Below are positions 53,338 through 62,170 of a stretch of DNA of 64,000 bases, piece by piece (position 1 is the first letter of the stretch; each line of letters opens with the position of its first letter). The notes below the pieces were generated by a model. That model had not been told where the DNA came from, did no database searches, and was given only the letters and a program-made list of their open reading frames with translations. This DNA is from TMP-24 sp046348855 (GTDB lineage: Bacteria > Pseudomonadota > Alphaproteobacteria > Rhodobacterales > Rhodobacteraceae): NCBI GenBank assembly GCA_046348855.1, contig JAXMDK010000003.1, positions 121,808 through 185,807 of the forward strand, read 5' to 3'. A program made the translations under genes and the position numbers.

Positions 53338-54138
53338 ATGTCCGGCAGATCGTTCCGCTTCACCCACGCCGTCACCCGCCGCCCGGCCGACAGCGCCACC
53401 AAAGGCATCCGGGCGGTCGATACCGGCGCGCCCGACATCGGGCGGATGCGGGCCTACCATGCCGATTATGTGGCGGCGCTGAAGGCCGAAGGCGCGACCG
53501 TGGTGGAGCTGCCGCCGCTCGACCAGTATCCCGACGCGCAGTTTGTCGAGGATACGGCGCTGTGCCTGCCCGAGGGCGCGGTGATCATGCGCCCCGGCGC
53601 CGCCACCCGGCTGGGCGAGGCCGCCGAAATGGCGCCGACGCTGGCGCGCTTCTACGACGAGGTGCTGACCATCGCCGGGCCGGGCACCATCGAGGGCGGC
53701 GACATCCTGACCACCGAGACCGAGATCCTGGTGGGCCGGTCGGCGCGCACCGACGCGGCGGGCATCGCGGAACTGACCGGGCTGGTGTCGCGCTGGGGCT
53801 ACAAGGTGCGCGAACTGGTCACCCCGCCGGGTGTGCTGCATTTCAAGACCGACTGTTCGCTTCTGGACGGCGAGACGATCCTGGCGACGCCGCGCCTTGC
53901 GGCTGCGGGCGGGTTTGCCGACTATCGGGTGATCCTGACTGCCGAGGGCGAGGAGGCGGCGGCCAACTCGATCCGCTTCAACGACGCGGTGATCGTGCCG
54001 GCCGGCTTCCCGGCCACCGCCGACCGGCTGGCGCGCGCCGGCTACAAGGTGATCCCGATCGGCAACAGCGAATGCGCCAAGCTCGACGGCGGCATGTCCT
54101 GCCTGTCCCTGCGCTTTGCCCCGCCGCGCCGGGGCTGA
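53338..54138 (+). CDS. Dimethylarginine dimethylaminohydrolase-like protein
   Basis: A 266-residue guanidino-modifying enzyme of the pentein fold. The N-terminal CHAVTR-like motif is present as RFTHAVTRRPADS, with FVEDTALCLPEGAVIMRPG, the catalytic His in GVLHFKTDCSLL and the catalytic Cys in GGMSCLSLRF. It hydrolyses methylated arginine to citrulline and dimethylamine, or may act on arginine itself. Length matches bacterial DDAH (about 255-270). No arginine-catabolism operon is visible here. Confidence 0.88.
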   Translation: MSGRSFRFTHAVTRRPADSATKGIRAVDTGAPDIGRMRAYHADYVAALKAEGATVVELPPLDQYPDAQFVEDTALCLPEGAVIMRPGAATRLGEAAEMAPTLARFYDEVLTIAGPGTIEGGDILTTETEILVGRSARTDAAGIAELTGLVSRWGYKVRELVTPPGVLHFKTDCSLLDGETILATPRLAAAGGFADYRVILTAEGEEAAANSIRFNDAVIVPAGFPATADRLARAGYKVIPIGNSECAKLDGGMSCLSLRFAPPRRG

Positions 54139-54205
54139 CGGCAGCGTCGCGCCGGCCTTTCCGGCGGGGGCAATCCGGCTATAGTTGCAGGATGCGAGAG
54201 GTATC

Positions 54206-55204
54206 ATGTCCGCTGCTCCGGTCCGTCGCCCGCTGAACGTCGTCTGCATCGCCCAGAACGGCCGGCTGGCCTATGAGGCGGTCATCCTCGCCGCCAGTTT
54301 CCGCGCCGCAAACCCGAAATTCGCCGGCAGGCTGATCGTGGGCGAACCCCAACCCGGCCCGCGCTGGCAATCCGACCCGCGGCTGCCGGGGCCAGTCCGC
54401 GACCTTCTGGGCCAGCTGGGCGCCGAAATCCTGCCGTTCGAGAACCGCGCCTTCGGCCAGAGCTACCCCTACGGCAACAAGATCGAGGTGCTGGCCGCCC
54501 TGCCGCCGGGCGAACCGTTCGTGTTCTTCGATACCGATACGCTGTTCACCGCCCCGCTCGATGGCGTGACGTTCGATTTCGACCACCCCTCGGCCTCGAT
54601 GCGGCGCGAAGGGACCTGGCCGCAGGTGCCGCTCTACGGCCCCGGATATGCCGGCATCTGGAAGGCGCTCTACGACCGCTTCGGGCTGGCGTTCGAAAGC
54701 TCGCTCGACCTGGGCCAGCCGGACGAATACTGGGATCGCTATCTCTATTTCAACGCCGGCTGGTTCTTCTTTCGCGATCCCGCCGCATTCGGCCAGCGGT
54801 TCCTGGATTATGCGCTGTCGGTGCGCGACGGCGAGATCGAGGAACTTGCCTGCCAGCCGCTCGACCCCTGGCTCGACCAGGTGGTGCTGCCCCTGGTGAT
54901 CCATTCGTTCGGCGGCGGGCGGCCGGGGCCGGGGCTCGCCGGCCTCGACGGCACGGTCAGCTGCCACTACCGGGCGCTGCCGCTGCTGTACGCCCGCGAA
55001 AGCGACCGGGCCGTGGCGGTGCTGGAGGAAGTGACCGCCCCGAACCGCATCAAGAAGATCCTGCGCGACCATGAACCGATGAAGCGCCTGGTCTATCAGG
55101 GCAAGGGCCACGAGGTGCGGGCGCTCTTCGACCGGGCCGACCTGCCCCGGCGCGAACAGGCGATCCGCAACCGGATCAAGGCCGCGGGGCTGTGGCTGCG
55201 CTGA
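54206..55204 (+). CDS. Glycosyltransferase-like protein with DTD motif, unknown
   Basis: A 332-residue protein. VVCIAQNGRLAYEAVILAAS begins a nucleotide-diphospho-sugar transferase-like fold, and VFFDTDTLFTAPLDGV is a DxD-type metal site. It contains no signal or membrane helix. I recall similar proteins only as conserved hypotheticals in Rhodobacteraceae. GAGAGG precedes ATG 54206. The sulfhydrylase gene follows on the same strand after 101 bp. Confidence 0.72.
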   Translation: MSAAPVRRPLNVVCIAQNGRLAYEAVILAASFRAANPKFAGRLIVGEPQPGPRWQSDPRLPGPVRDLLGQLGAEILPFENRAFGQSYPYGNKIEVLAALPPGEPFVFFDTDTLFTAPLDGVTFDFDHPSASMRREGTWPQVPLYGPGYAGIWKALYDRFGLAFESSLDLGQPDEYWDRYLYFNAGWFFFRDPAAFGQRFLDYALSVRDGEIEELACQPLDPWLDQVVLPLVIHSFGGGRPGPGLAGLDGTVSCHYRALPLLYARESDRAVAVLEEVTAPNRIKKILRDHEPMKRLVYQGKGHEVRALFDRADLPRREQAIRNRIKAAGLWLR

Positions 55205-55305
55205 CAGGCCGCACGGGAGCCCATGGGCCGCAAGGTTGCCTGACCCCGGCCGATCCCCTAACCTGCCCGCCGCGACTTTCGACAGAACCCATACGAGGCG
55301 ATTCC

Positions 55306-56592
55306 ATGACCAAGACCCTGGCCTTCGACACGCTGGCCGTCCATGCCGGCAACCAGCCCGATCCGGCGACCGGCGCGCGGCAGGTGCCGATCTACCAGTC
55401 CACCGCCTTCGTGTTCAAGGACGCCGAACATGCGGCGCGGCTCTTCAACCTCGAGGAAGTCGGCTACATCTATTCGCGCCTGACCAACCCGACGGTGTCG
55501 GCGCTGGCCGAGCGGGTCCGCGCGCTGGAAGGCGGCGCCGGGGCGATCTGCTGTTCCTCGGGTCACGCGGCGCAGATCATGTCGCTGTTCCCGCTGATGG
55601 GGCCTGGCAAGAATATCGTCGCCTCGACAAGGCTTTACGGCGGGACCATCACCCAGTTCAGCCAGACGATCAAGCGTTTCGGCTGGTCGGCCAAGTTCGT
55701 CGATACCGACGATCTTGGCGCGGTGGCCCGCGCCTGCGACAAGAATACCCGCGCGATCTTCTGCGAAACCATCGCCAACCCCGGCGGCTATGTCACCGAC
55801 ATTCCGGCGCTGGCCAAGATCGCCGACCGCAAGGGCATTCCGCTGATCGTCGACAATACCACCGCCTCGCCGTGGCTGTGCCGGCCGATCGAGATGGGGG
55901 CGACGCTGGTCGTCCATTCGGCGACGAAATACCTGACCGGCAACGGCACCGTCACCGGCGGCGTCATCGTCGACAGCGGCAAGTTCGACTGGTCGGCCAG
56001 CGACAAGTTCCCGTCGCTGTCGCAGCCCGAACCCGCCTATCACGGGCTGACCTTCCATGCCGCGCTCGGGCCGATGGCCTTCACCTTCCACTCGATCGCC
56101 GTCGGGCTGCGCGATCTCGGCATGACCATGAACCCGCAAGGCGCGCACTACACGCTGATGGGGATCGAGACCCTGCCGCTGCGGATGGAGCGTCACATCA
56201 AGAACGCCCAGAAAGTCGCTGAATGGCTTGAGAAAGATCCGCGAATCGAATCGGTGACCTATGCCGGGCTGAAATCCTCGCCCTACTACAAGCGGGCGCG
56301 GAAGATCCTGCCGAAAGGGGCCGGCGCGCTGTTCACCTTCGCGGTCAAGGGCGGCTACGACGCCTGCGTCAAGCTGGTCGACGGGCTGCAGCTTTTCAGC
56401 CATGTCGCGAACCTTGGCGACACACGGTCGCTGGTCATCCACCCGGCCTCGACCACCCACCGCCAGCTGACCGAAGAACAGCTGGTGGCGGCGGGCGCGG
56501 CGCCGAACGTGGTGCGCCTGTCGATCGGGATCGAGGATGTCGCCGACATCATCGCCGATCTGGATCAGGCGCTGGCCAAGGCTTCGGCCTGA
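55306..56592 (+). CDS. metY: O-acetylhomoserine aminocarboxypropyltransferase
   Basis: A 428-residue PLP enzyme that makes homocysteine from O-acetylhomoserine and sulfide, or methionine from methanethiol. PLP Lys is in LVVHSATKYLTGNGTVTGG; YSRLTNPTVSALAERVRALE and VIHPASTTHRQLTEEQLVAAG are classic for this family. It is cytoplasmic and tetrameric. The start at 55306 follows a plain leader; I looked for a SAM-II-type riboswitch and saw none. The metY/metZ naming is uncertain between closely related subfamilies. Confidence 0.94.
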   Translation: MTKTLAFDTLAVHAGNQPDPATGARQVPIYQSTAFVFKDAEHAARLFNLEEVGYIYSRLTNPTVSALAERVRALEGGAGAICCSSGHAAQIMSLFPLMGPGKNIVASTRLYGGTITQFSQTIKRFGWSAKFVDTDDLGAVARACDKNTRAIFCETIANPGGYVTDIPALAKIADRKGIPLIVDNTTASPWLCRPIEMGATLVVHSATKYLTGNGTVTGGVIVDSGKFDWSASDKFPSLSQPEPAYHGLTFHAALGPMAFTFHSIAVGLRDLGMTMNPQGAHYTLMGIETLPLRMERHIKNAQKVAEWLEKDPRIESVTYAGLKSSPYYKRARKILPKGAGALFTFAVKGGYDACVKLVDGLQLFSHVANLGDTRSLVIHPASTTHRQLTEEQLVAAGAAPNVVRLSIGIEDVADIIADLDQALAKASA

Positions 56593-56593
56593 G

Positions 56594-56627
56594 CAAAAAG
56601 CCGCCCCGCGCCGGTCGGGCGCGGGGC
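56594..56627 (-). terminator. Rho-independent terminator of the SIMPL gene
   Basis: On the minus strand GCCCCGCGCC pairs perfectly with GGCGCGGGGC (loop of five), followed by GGCTTTTTGC. It begins 13 bp past the SIMPL gene stop; in the plus direction it may also end metY transcription. Confidence 0.85.
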
Positions 56628-56639
56628 GCGCAGTTGCAC

Positions 56640-57326
56640 CTACTCCGCCAGTTCGTAGACCAGCGACACCGAGGCGCTGACCGACAGTTGCCCGGCCGAA
56701 ACCGGCACCGGGGCCGCTCCCTTGGCAAAGGCGTCGGCTGCCATCGGCATCGGCGGCGCCATGCCGCCGTTTTCGCTGATCGACCGGAGCTTGCCCAGCT
56801 TCACCCCGGCAGCGGCGGCGTAAAGCTCGGCCTTGCGCCGGGCTTCGACGACGGCGGCCTTGCGGGCCTCGTCGGTCGCGGGTGCCGGGTCCTGCAGGCC
56901 AAAACTGATGCCGTTCAGGGTGTTCGCGCCCTCGTTCACAACCGAATCCAGGACGCCGCCCAGCTTGTCCAGCGCCCGCACCTCGACCGTGACCATGTTC
57001 GAGGCGGTATAGCCCAGAAGCTTCTGCCCGCCGCCCGACGAATAGTCGATCCGCGGCCCCAGCGACAGGCCGGTGGTCTGGATGTCCTTGGCCTCGATCC
57101 CGGCCGTCGCCAGCTCCTTCAGCAAGGCAGCCACCGCCTGGCTGTTGGCGTCCAGCGCGGCGCGGGCGGTGTCGGCGTCGTTGGTCACGCCCATCGTCAC
57201 CGTCGCCATGTCGGGGGCGACCTGCACCTGCCCCTCGCCCGTCACCGCCATCACCGGACGTGCATCGTCGGCCAAAGCCGGACCGGCGAGCAGGGCCGCC
57301 ACCGCCAAACTGTTCAGAATCCGCAT
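56640..57326 (-). CDS. Exported SIMPL-domain (DUF541) protein
   Basis: A 228-residue protein with a signal peptide ending in PALADDARPVMA. The SIMPL fold is seen in VMAVTGEGQVQVAPDMATVT, IEAKDIQTTGLSLGPRIDYS and ARRKAELYAAAAGVKLGKLR. Members are periplasmic or outer-membrane proteins of unclear function, implicated in oxidative stress. TGAGGAGG precedes the ATG. Its terminator converges with metY. Confidence 0.9.
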   Translation of the reverse strand: MRILNSLAVAALLAGPALADDARPVMAVTGEGQVQVAPDMATVTMGVTNDADTARAALDANSQAVAALLKELATAGIEAKDIQTTGLSLGPRIDYSSGGGQKLLGYTASNMVTVEVRALDKLGGVLDSVVNEGANTLNGISFGLQDPAPATDEARKAAVVEARRKAELYAAAAGVKLGKLRSISENGGMAPPMPMAADAFAKGAAPVPVSAGQLSVSASVSLVYELAE

Positions 57327-57482
57327 GAAAACCTCCTCATGTGCGCCGCGAACACGATATCAGACGCACGTGGCAAGTTATTCCTTGGCGGTGCTTCTTC
57401 CAATGCGCGATTTTCTGCTTTAGCTAGGGTCCGACTGAAAGGGCTGCTGGGGTGGCTGCCCTGCCTATGCTAGATCGCCCGA

Positions 57483-58913
57483 ATGAAGCCGCGCTTTGCC
57501 CTAGACCTGACCAACGACACGATCAGCCTGCTGGAACGAAGCCACGGCGGCTGGACGAAGATCGGCGCGACCGGGCTCGACGTGCCCGACCTCGATGGGG
57601 AAATGGCCCGGCTGCGCGGTCTGATGGAAACGCGGGCGCCGGGCGGCTTCTGTTCCAAGCTGATCCTGCCCAATTCGCAGATCCTTTACGTGGAGGTGCC
57701 CGCGCCGGGCCCCGACCGCCAAAGCCGTCGCAGCCAGATCGCCGCCGCGCTGGAAGGGCGGACGCCCTATGACGTCGCCGACCTGGTGTTCGACTGGTCG
57801 CAAAGTGGGCAGACAGCCAAGGTCGCCGTCGTCGCCCGCGAGACGCTGGAGGAGGCCGAGGCATTCGCCGAGAATTACGGCCTGCATCCGGTCGCCCATG
57901 TCGCCGTGCCCGAGACCGGCCGGTTCAGCGGCGAGCCGTTCTTCGGCCTGACCGCCCGCCATACCGAACACCTGCCCGAAGGTGAACGGCTGGACCGTGA
58001 CCAGGACCCGGTCAATCTCATCGCCACCGACCTTGTGCCCGAGGCCGAGGAAAACCCGGACACCCCCACGCCGGTCGCAACCGACCCGGCCGGAACCGGG
58101 GACGAGGCGCCGGCGGAACCCGAGCCGGCTGGCGAGGGGGAGCCCGAGCCGACGCCCGAACTGGAGGCAGTCGCCCCGGCGCCCACGCCCGAGGATATGC
58201 CCGACGATGCGGACCTCGATCCCGTGGCGGACGAGCCGGCGCTGGCGGCGGCATTGCTTGCCGAAGACGATCCAGCCCCGACCGCGGCGTCGGACGACGA
58301 AGCCCTGCCCGAGATTTCGGCCGAACCGCCGGCCGAGCCTGCCCTCGAAGCCGCAGCCTTTGCTCCGCCGTCGCCCGAGCCAGCGCCTGCACCAGCCCCT
58401 GCCGTCCCGGCTGCCACGCCGCTGGCGGCCGAGGCGGCGCTTGACGAAGCGCCGTTCATCGCCATCGACGACGACCTGCTTGAGGACGACTCCGCCCGCA
58501 AGCCGCTGACCTCGGCACCGGACGGCGCCGAGGGCGGCCATGCGGCCCAGACCGCCGCCATCCTGCGCCGGATCGAACAGGCAGTCGCCCATGCCCGGAT
58601 GACCGAAGCCCAGGTCGGCGCCCTGACCGTCGAGCGCGAACCCGCGCCGCGCGAAGGGTTCCAGAGCCGCCGGCCCTCCGGTCCCGGCGGCGCCGAAGGC
58701 AGCCGGCTGGCCTCGGTCGCCCCCCGTCTTGGCGGGCTGGCCGCCAACGAACCCGGCATGGCCCGCCGGTGCGAACCCCGCCGCCGGTCCGGCCGCAGGC
58801 GCCCCGTTCGTCGGCACGCTTCGGAACCCGGCGCAAGGATGCCGCTCAGGCCGATGCCGGCGCGGGCGGGCGGCTCGCGCAGCGCTTCGGTGGCTCCAGT
58901 CGGGCGACGCTGA
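57483..58913 (+). CDS. N-terminal part of a large PilM/GspL-like protein (frameshifted)
   Basis: The literal frame gives 476 residues. MKPRFALDLTNDTISLLERS through RAAQAQ-type helices resembles a PilM/GspL actin-like fold (FALDLTNDTISLL, ILYVEVPAPGPD, KVAVVARETLEEAE). A very acidic Pro/Ala/Glu-rich linker (about residues 180-330) follows. Near 58765 the frame stops being protein-like; the natural continuation TPPPVRPQAPRSSARFGTRR is in the next frame. The two parts look like one protein of about 970 residues in related bacteria, as I recall them. Confidence 0.7.
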   Translation: MKPRFALDLTNDTISLLERSHGGWTKIGATGLDVPDLDGEMARLRGLMETRAPGGFCSKLILPNSQILYVEVPAPGPDRQSRRSQIAAALEGRTPYDVADLVFDWSQSGQTAKVAVVARETLEEAEAFAENYGLHPVAHVAVPETGRFSGEPFFGLTARHTEHLPEGERLDRDQDPVNLIATDLVPEAEENPDTPTPVATDPAGTGDEAPAEPEPAGEGEPEPTPELEAVAPAPTPEDMPDDADLDPVADEPALAAALLAEDDPAPTAASDDEALPEISAEPPAEPALEAAAFAPPSPEPAPAPAPAVPAATPLAAEAALDEAPFIAIDDDLLEDDSARKPLTSAPDGAEGGHAAQTAAILRRIEQAVAHARMTEAQVGALTVEREPAPREGFQSRRPSGPGGAEGSRLASVAPRLGGLAANEPGMARRCEPRRRSGRRRPVRRHASEPGARMPLRPMPARAGGSRSASVAPVGRR

Positions 58914-60400
58914 TCGTGCTGGTGACGGCCGCCCTGGGTTTCCTGCTGCTGGCGGTGGCGCTCTGGTCGCTGCTGGTCGGTGGCGACACGGCCCCGCCGA
59001 CCACCCCGCCCGCCGCCAGCGCCCCGGCAGAGATCGGCCAGACAACGGAGGCAACACCGGCCACGCCGGTGGCACCTGCGGCAACCGCCGACAGCGGGGC
59101 GGCCCCCGCCCCGGCCGCGCCAGCCACCCCGCCGCCGGCATCGGCGGCGACGGGCACCGAAACCCAGACGGCAGCCGCTCCCCCTGCCCCCGATGTTGCC
59201 GCAGCACCGCCGCCGGCGGCGGAACAGATCGCGCCGCCGGTCGGCGTGCCGGCCGTCGCGCCCGGCGTGACCAAGACACCGGAGCCCGACGCCGCTGCAA
59301 CCGCGACAGGCGATGCTGCCGCACCGGCCGCCGCCGGCCTGCCCCCGGCGGAACCTGCGGCTGGTCCCGGCCTTGCGTCGGGTTCAGGCCAGGCCGACGC
59401 CTCGCTGCCCGCCCAGCCGCTGCCCCTGCCCTTGGGCAAGATGCCGGCGCTTGGCCCGGACGGGCAGCTTCAGCCGACCGCCGAAGGGGTGATGTCGCCC
59501 GAAGGATTCATGCTCTTTGCCGGCAAGCCGCCGGTCCTGCCGCCGGCGCGACCGGCGAACCTGGCCGAAAGTGCCGCCCGCGCCGCGCAGGCGGCCAATC
59601 CGTTGTTTGCCGTGAAGCCACGCCCCCGGCCGGCGACGCTGGTGGTGCCGGCCCCCGCCGTCGCGCCGGACGCCGCCGCGGCCCCCTCCCCGGCCACGAC
59701 GCCCGACACCGCCGCGACGGCCGAAGCCCCGCCGCCCACCGCCGACCCGCGCCTGGCTAATCCCAAGCCCAAGTCGCGGCCAGCCGCCGTGCTCAAGACC
59801 GCCGAAGCCGCGCACCAGAAGAATGAACTGGTCGCCGACGCCGCCGCCGCAGCCGCCCGCGCCGAAGCGGAAGCGGCCCAGGCTGCGCAGGACGGCGCAA
59901 CGGCGCAGGCGGTCGGCAAGTCGGAAGTCCCGACCCGCCGGCCCAAGGCGGTCCTGGCCACGGCGGCCAAGGCGGTTGCCGCCGCCGCGCCGGCGGCCCT
60001 GCCCGACATCAACTCGGCCGACGCTGTCGCCGCCGCGCTGAACGATGCGGCCGATACCGCCCCGGCCAGCGAACCGGCCCCCGCGCCCGCCGACACCGCC
60101 AGCCAGCCGGTCGAGGAGCCCGAACCGAAGGCCGGCGTCCCAACCATGCCCACCACCAAGACGGTGGCCAAGAAATCGACGCTGGCCAATGTGCTGGATC
60201 TGGGCGACGTGAACCTGATCGGCGTCTATGGCTCGCCCTCGCACCGCCGGGCGCTGGTCAGGATGCCGAACGGACGCTTCATCAAGGTGCAGATCGGCGA
60301 CATGCTGGACGGCGGCCAGGTCGCGGCCATCGGCGACAATGAACTGACCTATGTGAAGAACGGCCGGACCTATGTGCTGAAGATGGTCAAGGGCGGCTGA
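58769..60400 (+). CDS. C-terminal part with membrane helix and PilP/GspC-like end
   Basis: The literal frame gives 543 residues from GTG 58769, which has no ribosome site, so it is probably the second half of the preceding gene. A membrane helix (ATLIVLVTAALGFLLLAVAL) is followed by a very long Ala/Pro-rich linker. The final 65 residues (GDVNLIGVYGSPSHRRALVR, then VQIGDMLDGGQVAAIGDNEL) resemble the HR/PilP domain of secretion and pilus proteins. Together with the N-terminal actin-like part it could bridge cytoplasm and periplasm in an envelope machine. Confidence 0.7.
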   Translation: MRTPPPVRPQAPRSSARFGTRRKDAAQADAGAGGRLAQRFGGSSRATLIVLVTAALGFLLLAVALWSLLVGGDTAPPTTPPAASAPAEIGQTTEATPATPVAPAATADSGAAPAPAAPATPPPASAATGTETQTAAAPPAPDVAAAPPPAAEQIAPPVGVPAVAPGVTKTPEPDAAATATGDAAAPAAAGLPPAEPAAGPGLASGSGQADASLPAQPLPLPLGKMPALGPDGQLQPTAEGVMSPEGFMLFAGKPPVLPPARPANLAESAARAAQAANPLFAVKPRPRPATLVVPAPAVAPDAAAAPSPATTPDTAATAEAPPPTADPRLANPKPKSRPAAVLKTAEAAHQKNELVADAAAAAARAEAEAAQAAQDGATAQAVGKSEVPTRRPKAVLATAAKAVAAAAPAALPDINSADAVAAALNDAADTAPASEPAPAPADTASQPVEEPEPKAGVPTMPTTKTVAKKSTLANVLDLGDVNLIGVYGSPSHRRALVRMPNGRFIKVQIGDMLDGGQVAAIGDNELTYVKNGRTYVLKMVKGG

Positions 60401-60425
60401 CCGGGCGGCATGGCGCCAAGGAAAC

Positions 60426-60452
60426 GGGGCGCGGCCCCCAGAACCGCGCCCC
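60426..60452. terminator. GC hairpin between convergent genes
   Basis: GGGGCGCGG pairs perfectly with CCGCGCCCC across a 9-nt loop in the 77-bp gap between the large membrane protein and hppD. No T run on either strand. It may end transcription from both sides. Confidence 0.45.
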
Positions 60453-60477
60453 TCGCCCCCCTGCCGGACTGCGGGTC

Positions 60478-61572
<1,095 letters not shown>

Positions 61573-61629
61573 GGATGTTCCTCCTGTGCGCGCTGGCCAG
61601 AAGTATGATCGAAGATTCATGCGGAATGT

Positions 61630-61675
61630 GCGCATTTACACGGAAATTTCATGTGCAGATGCGTTTATTTTGCGC
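61630..61675. promoter_or_regulatory. Candidate Lrp-type operator between hppD and lrp
   Basis: GCGCATT (61630-61636) and ATTTTGCGC (61667-61675) form spaced inverted half-sites in the 117-bp divergent gap, with AT-rich sequence between. Lrp proteins often bind such long, loosely spaced dyads. Position supports control of both genes; binding is not shown. Confidence 0.45.
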
Positions 61676-61689
61676 TAAGCGACAAAAAC

Positions 61690-62163
61690 ATGCATGATCC
61701 GCGCATAGACCTCGACGACACCGACAAGCGCCTGCTGGCGCTTCTGCAAGGCAACGCCCACCTGACCGCGCAGGAGCTGGGCGAGGCATTGAACCTGTCG
61801 CCCAGCCAGGCCGGCCGCCGCCGCCAGCGGCTGGAGGCCGAGGGGCTGATCACCGGCTATGCGGCGCGGCTCGATCCGGCGCGCCTGGGGCTGGCAGTGC
61901 AGGCCTTCGTTCAGGTGCAGATGCGCCGCCACGGCGCCGAAACCAGCGCGGCCTTTTCGCGGCTGGTGGGAATGCAGTCGGAAATCGTCAGCGCCTGGAC
62001 GCTGACCGGCGAGGCCGATTATCTGTTGCGGGTATATTGCGAAAACCTGGCCGGGCTGAACCGGCTGATCCATCAGGTCCTGCTGGCCCACCCGGCGGTG
62101 TCCCGGGTGCAAAGCCAGATCGTGATGGATCAGTTCAAGCCCGACGCCCCCCTGCCGACCTGA
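61690..62163 (+). CDS. Lrp/AsnC-family regulator
   Basis: A 157-residue regulator. The helix-turn-helix spans about residues 8-60 (LDDTDKRLLALLQGNAHLTA, then LNLSPSQAGRRRQRLEAEGL). The RAM effector domain follows (VQMRRHGAETSAAF, GEADYLLRVYCENLAGLNRL). It probably senses an amino acid, such as tyrosine or phenylalanine, and regulates the divergent hppD. The start at 61690 is chosen over an ATG 13 codons earlier. The antiporter gene follows after 7 bp. Confidence 0.92.
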   Translation: MHDPRIDLDDTDKRLLALLQGNAHLTAQELGEALNLSPSQAGRRRQRLEAEGLITGYAARLDPARLGLAVQAFVQVQMRRHGAETSAAFSRLVGMQSEIVSAWTLTGEADYLLRVYCENLAGLNRLIHQVLLAHPAVSRVQSQIVMDQFKPDAPLPT

Positions 62164-62170
62164 GGACCGG

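Noticed and set aside
55205..55305. Possible SAM-responsive riboswitch before metY
   Set aside because: I looked for the SAM-II core and pseudoknot and did not find a convincing match.
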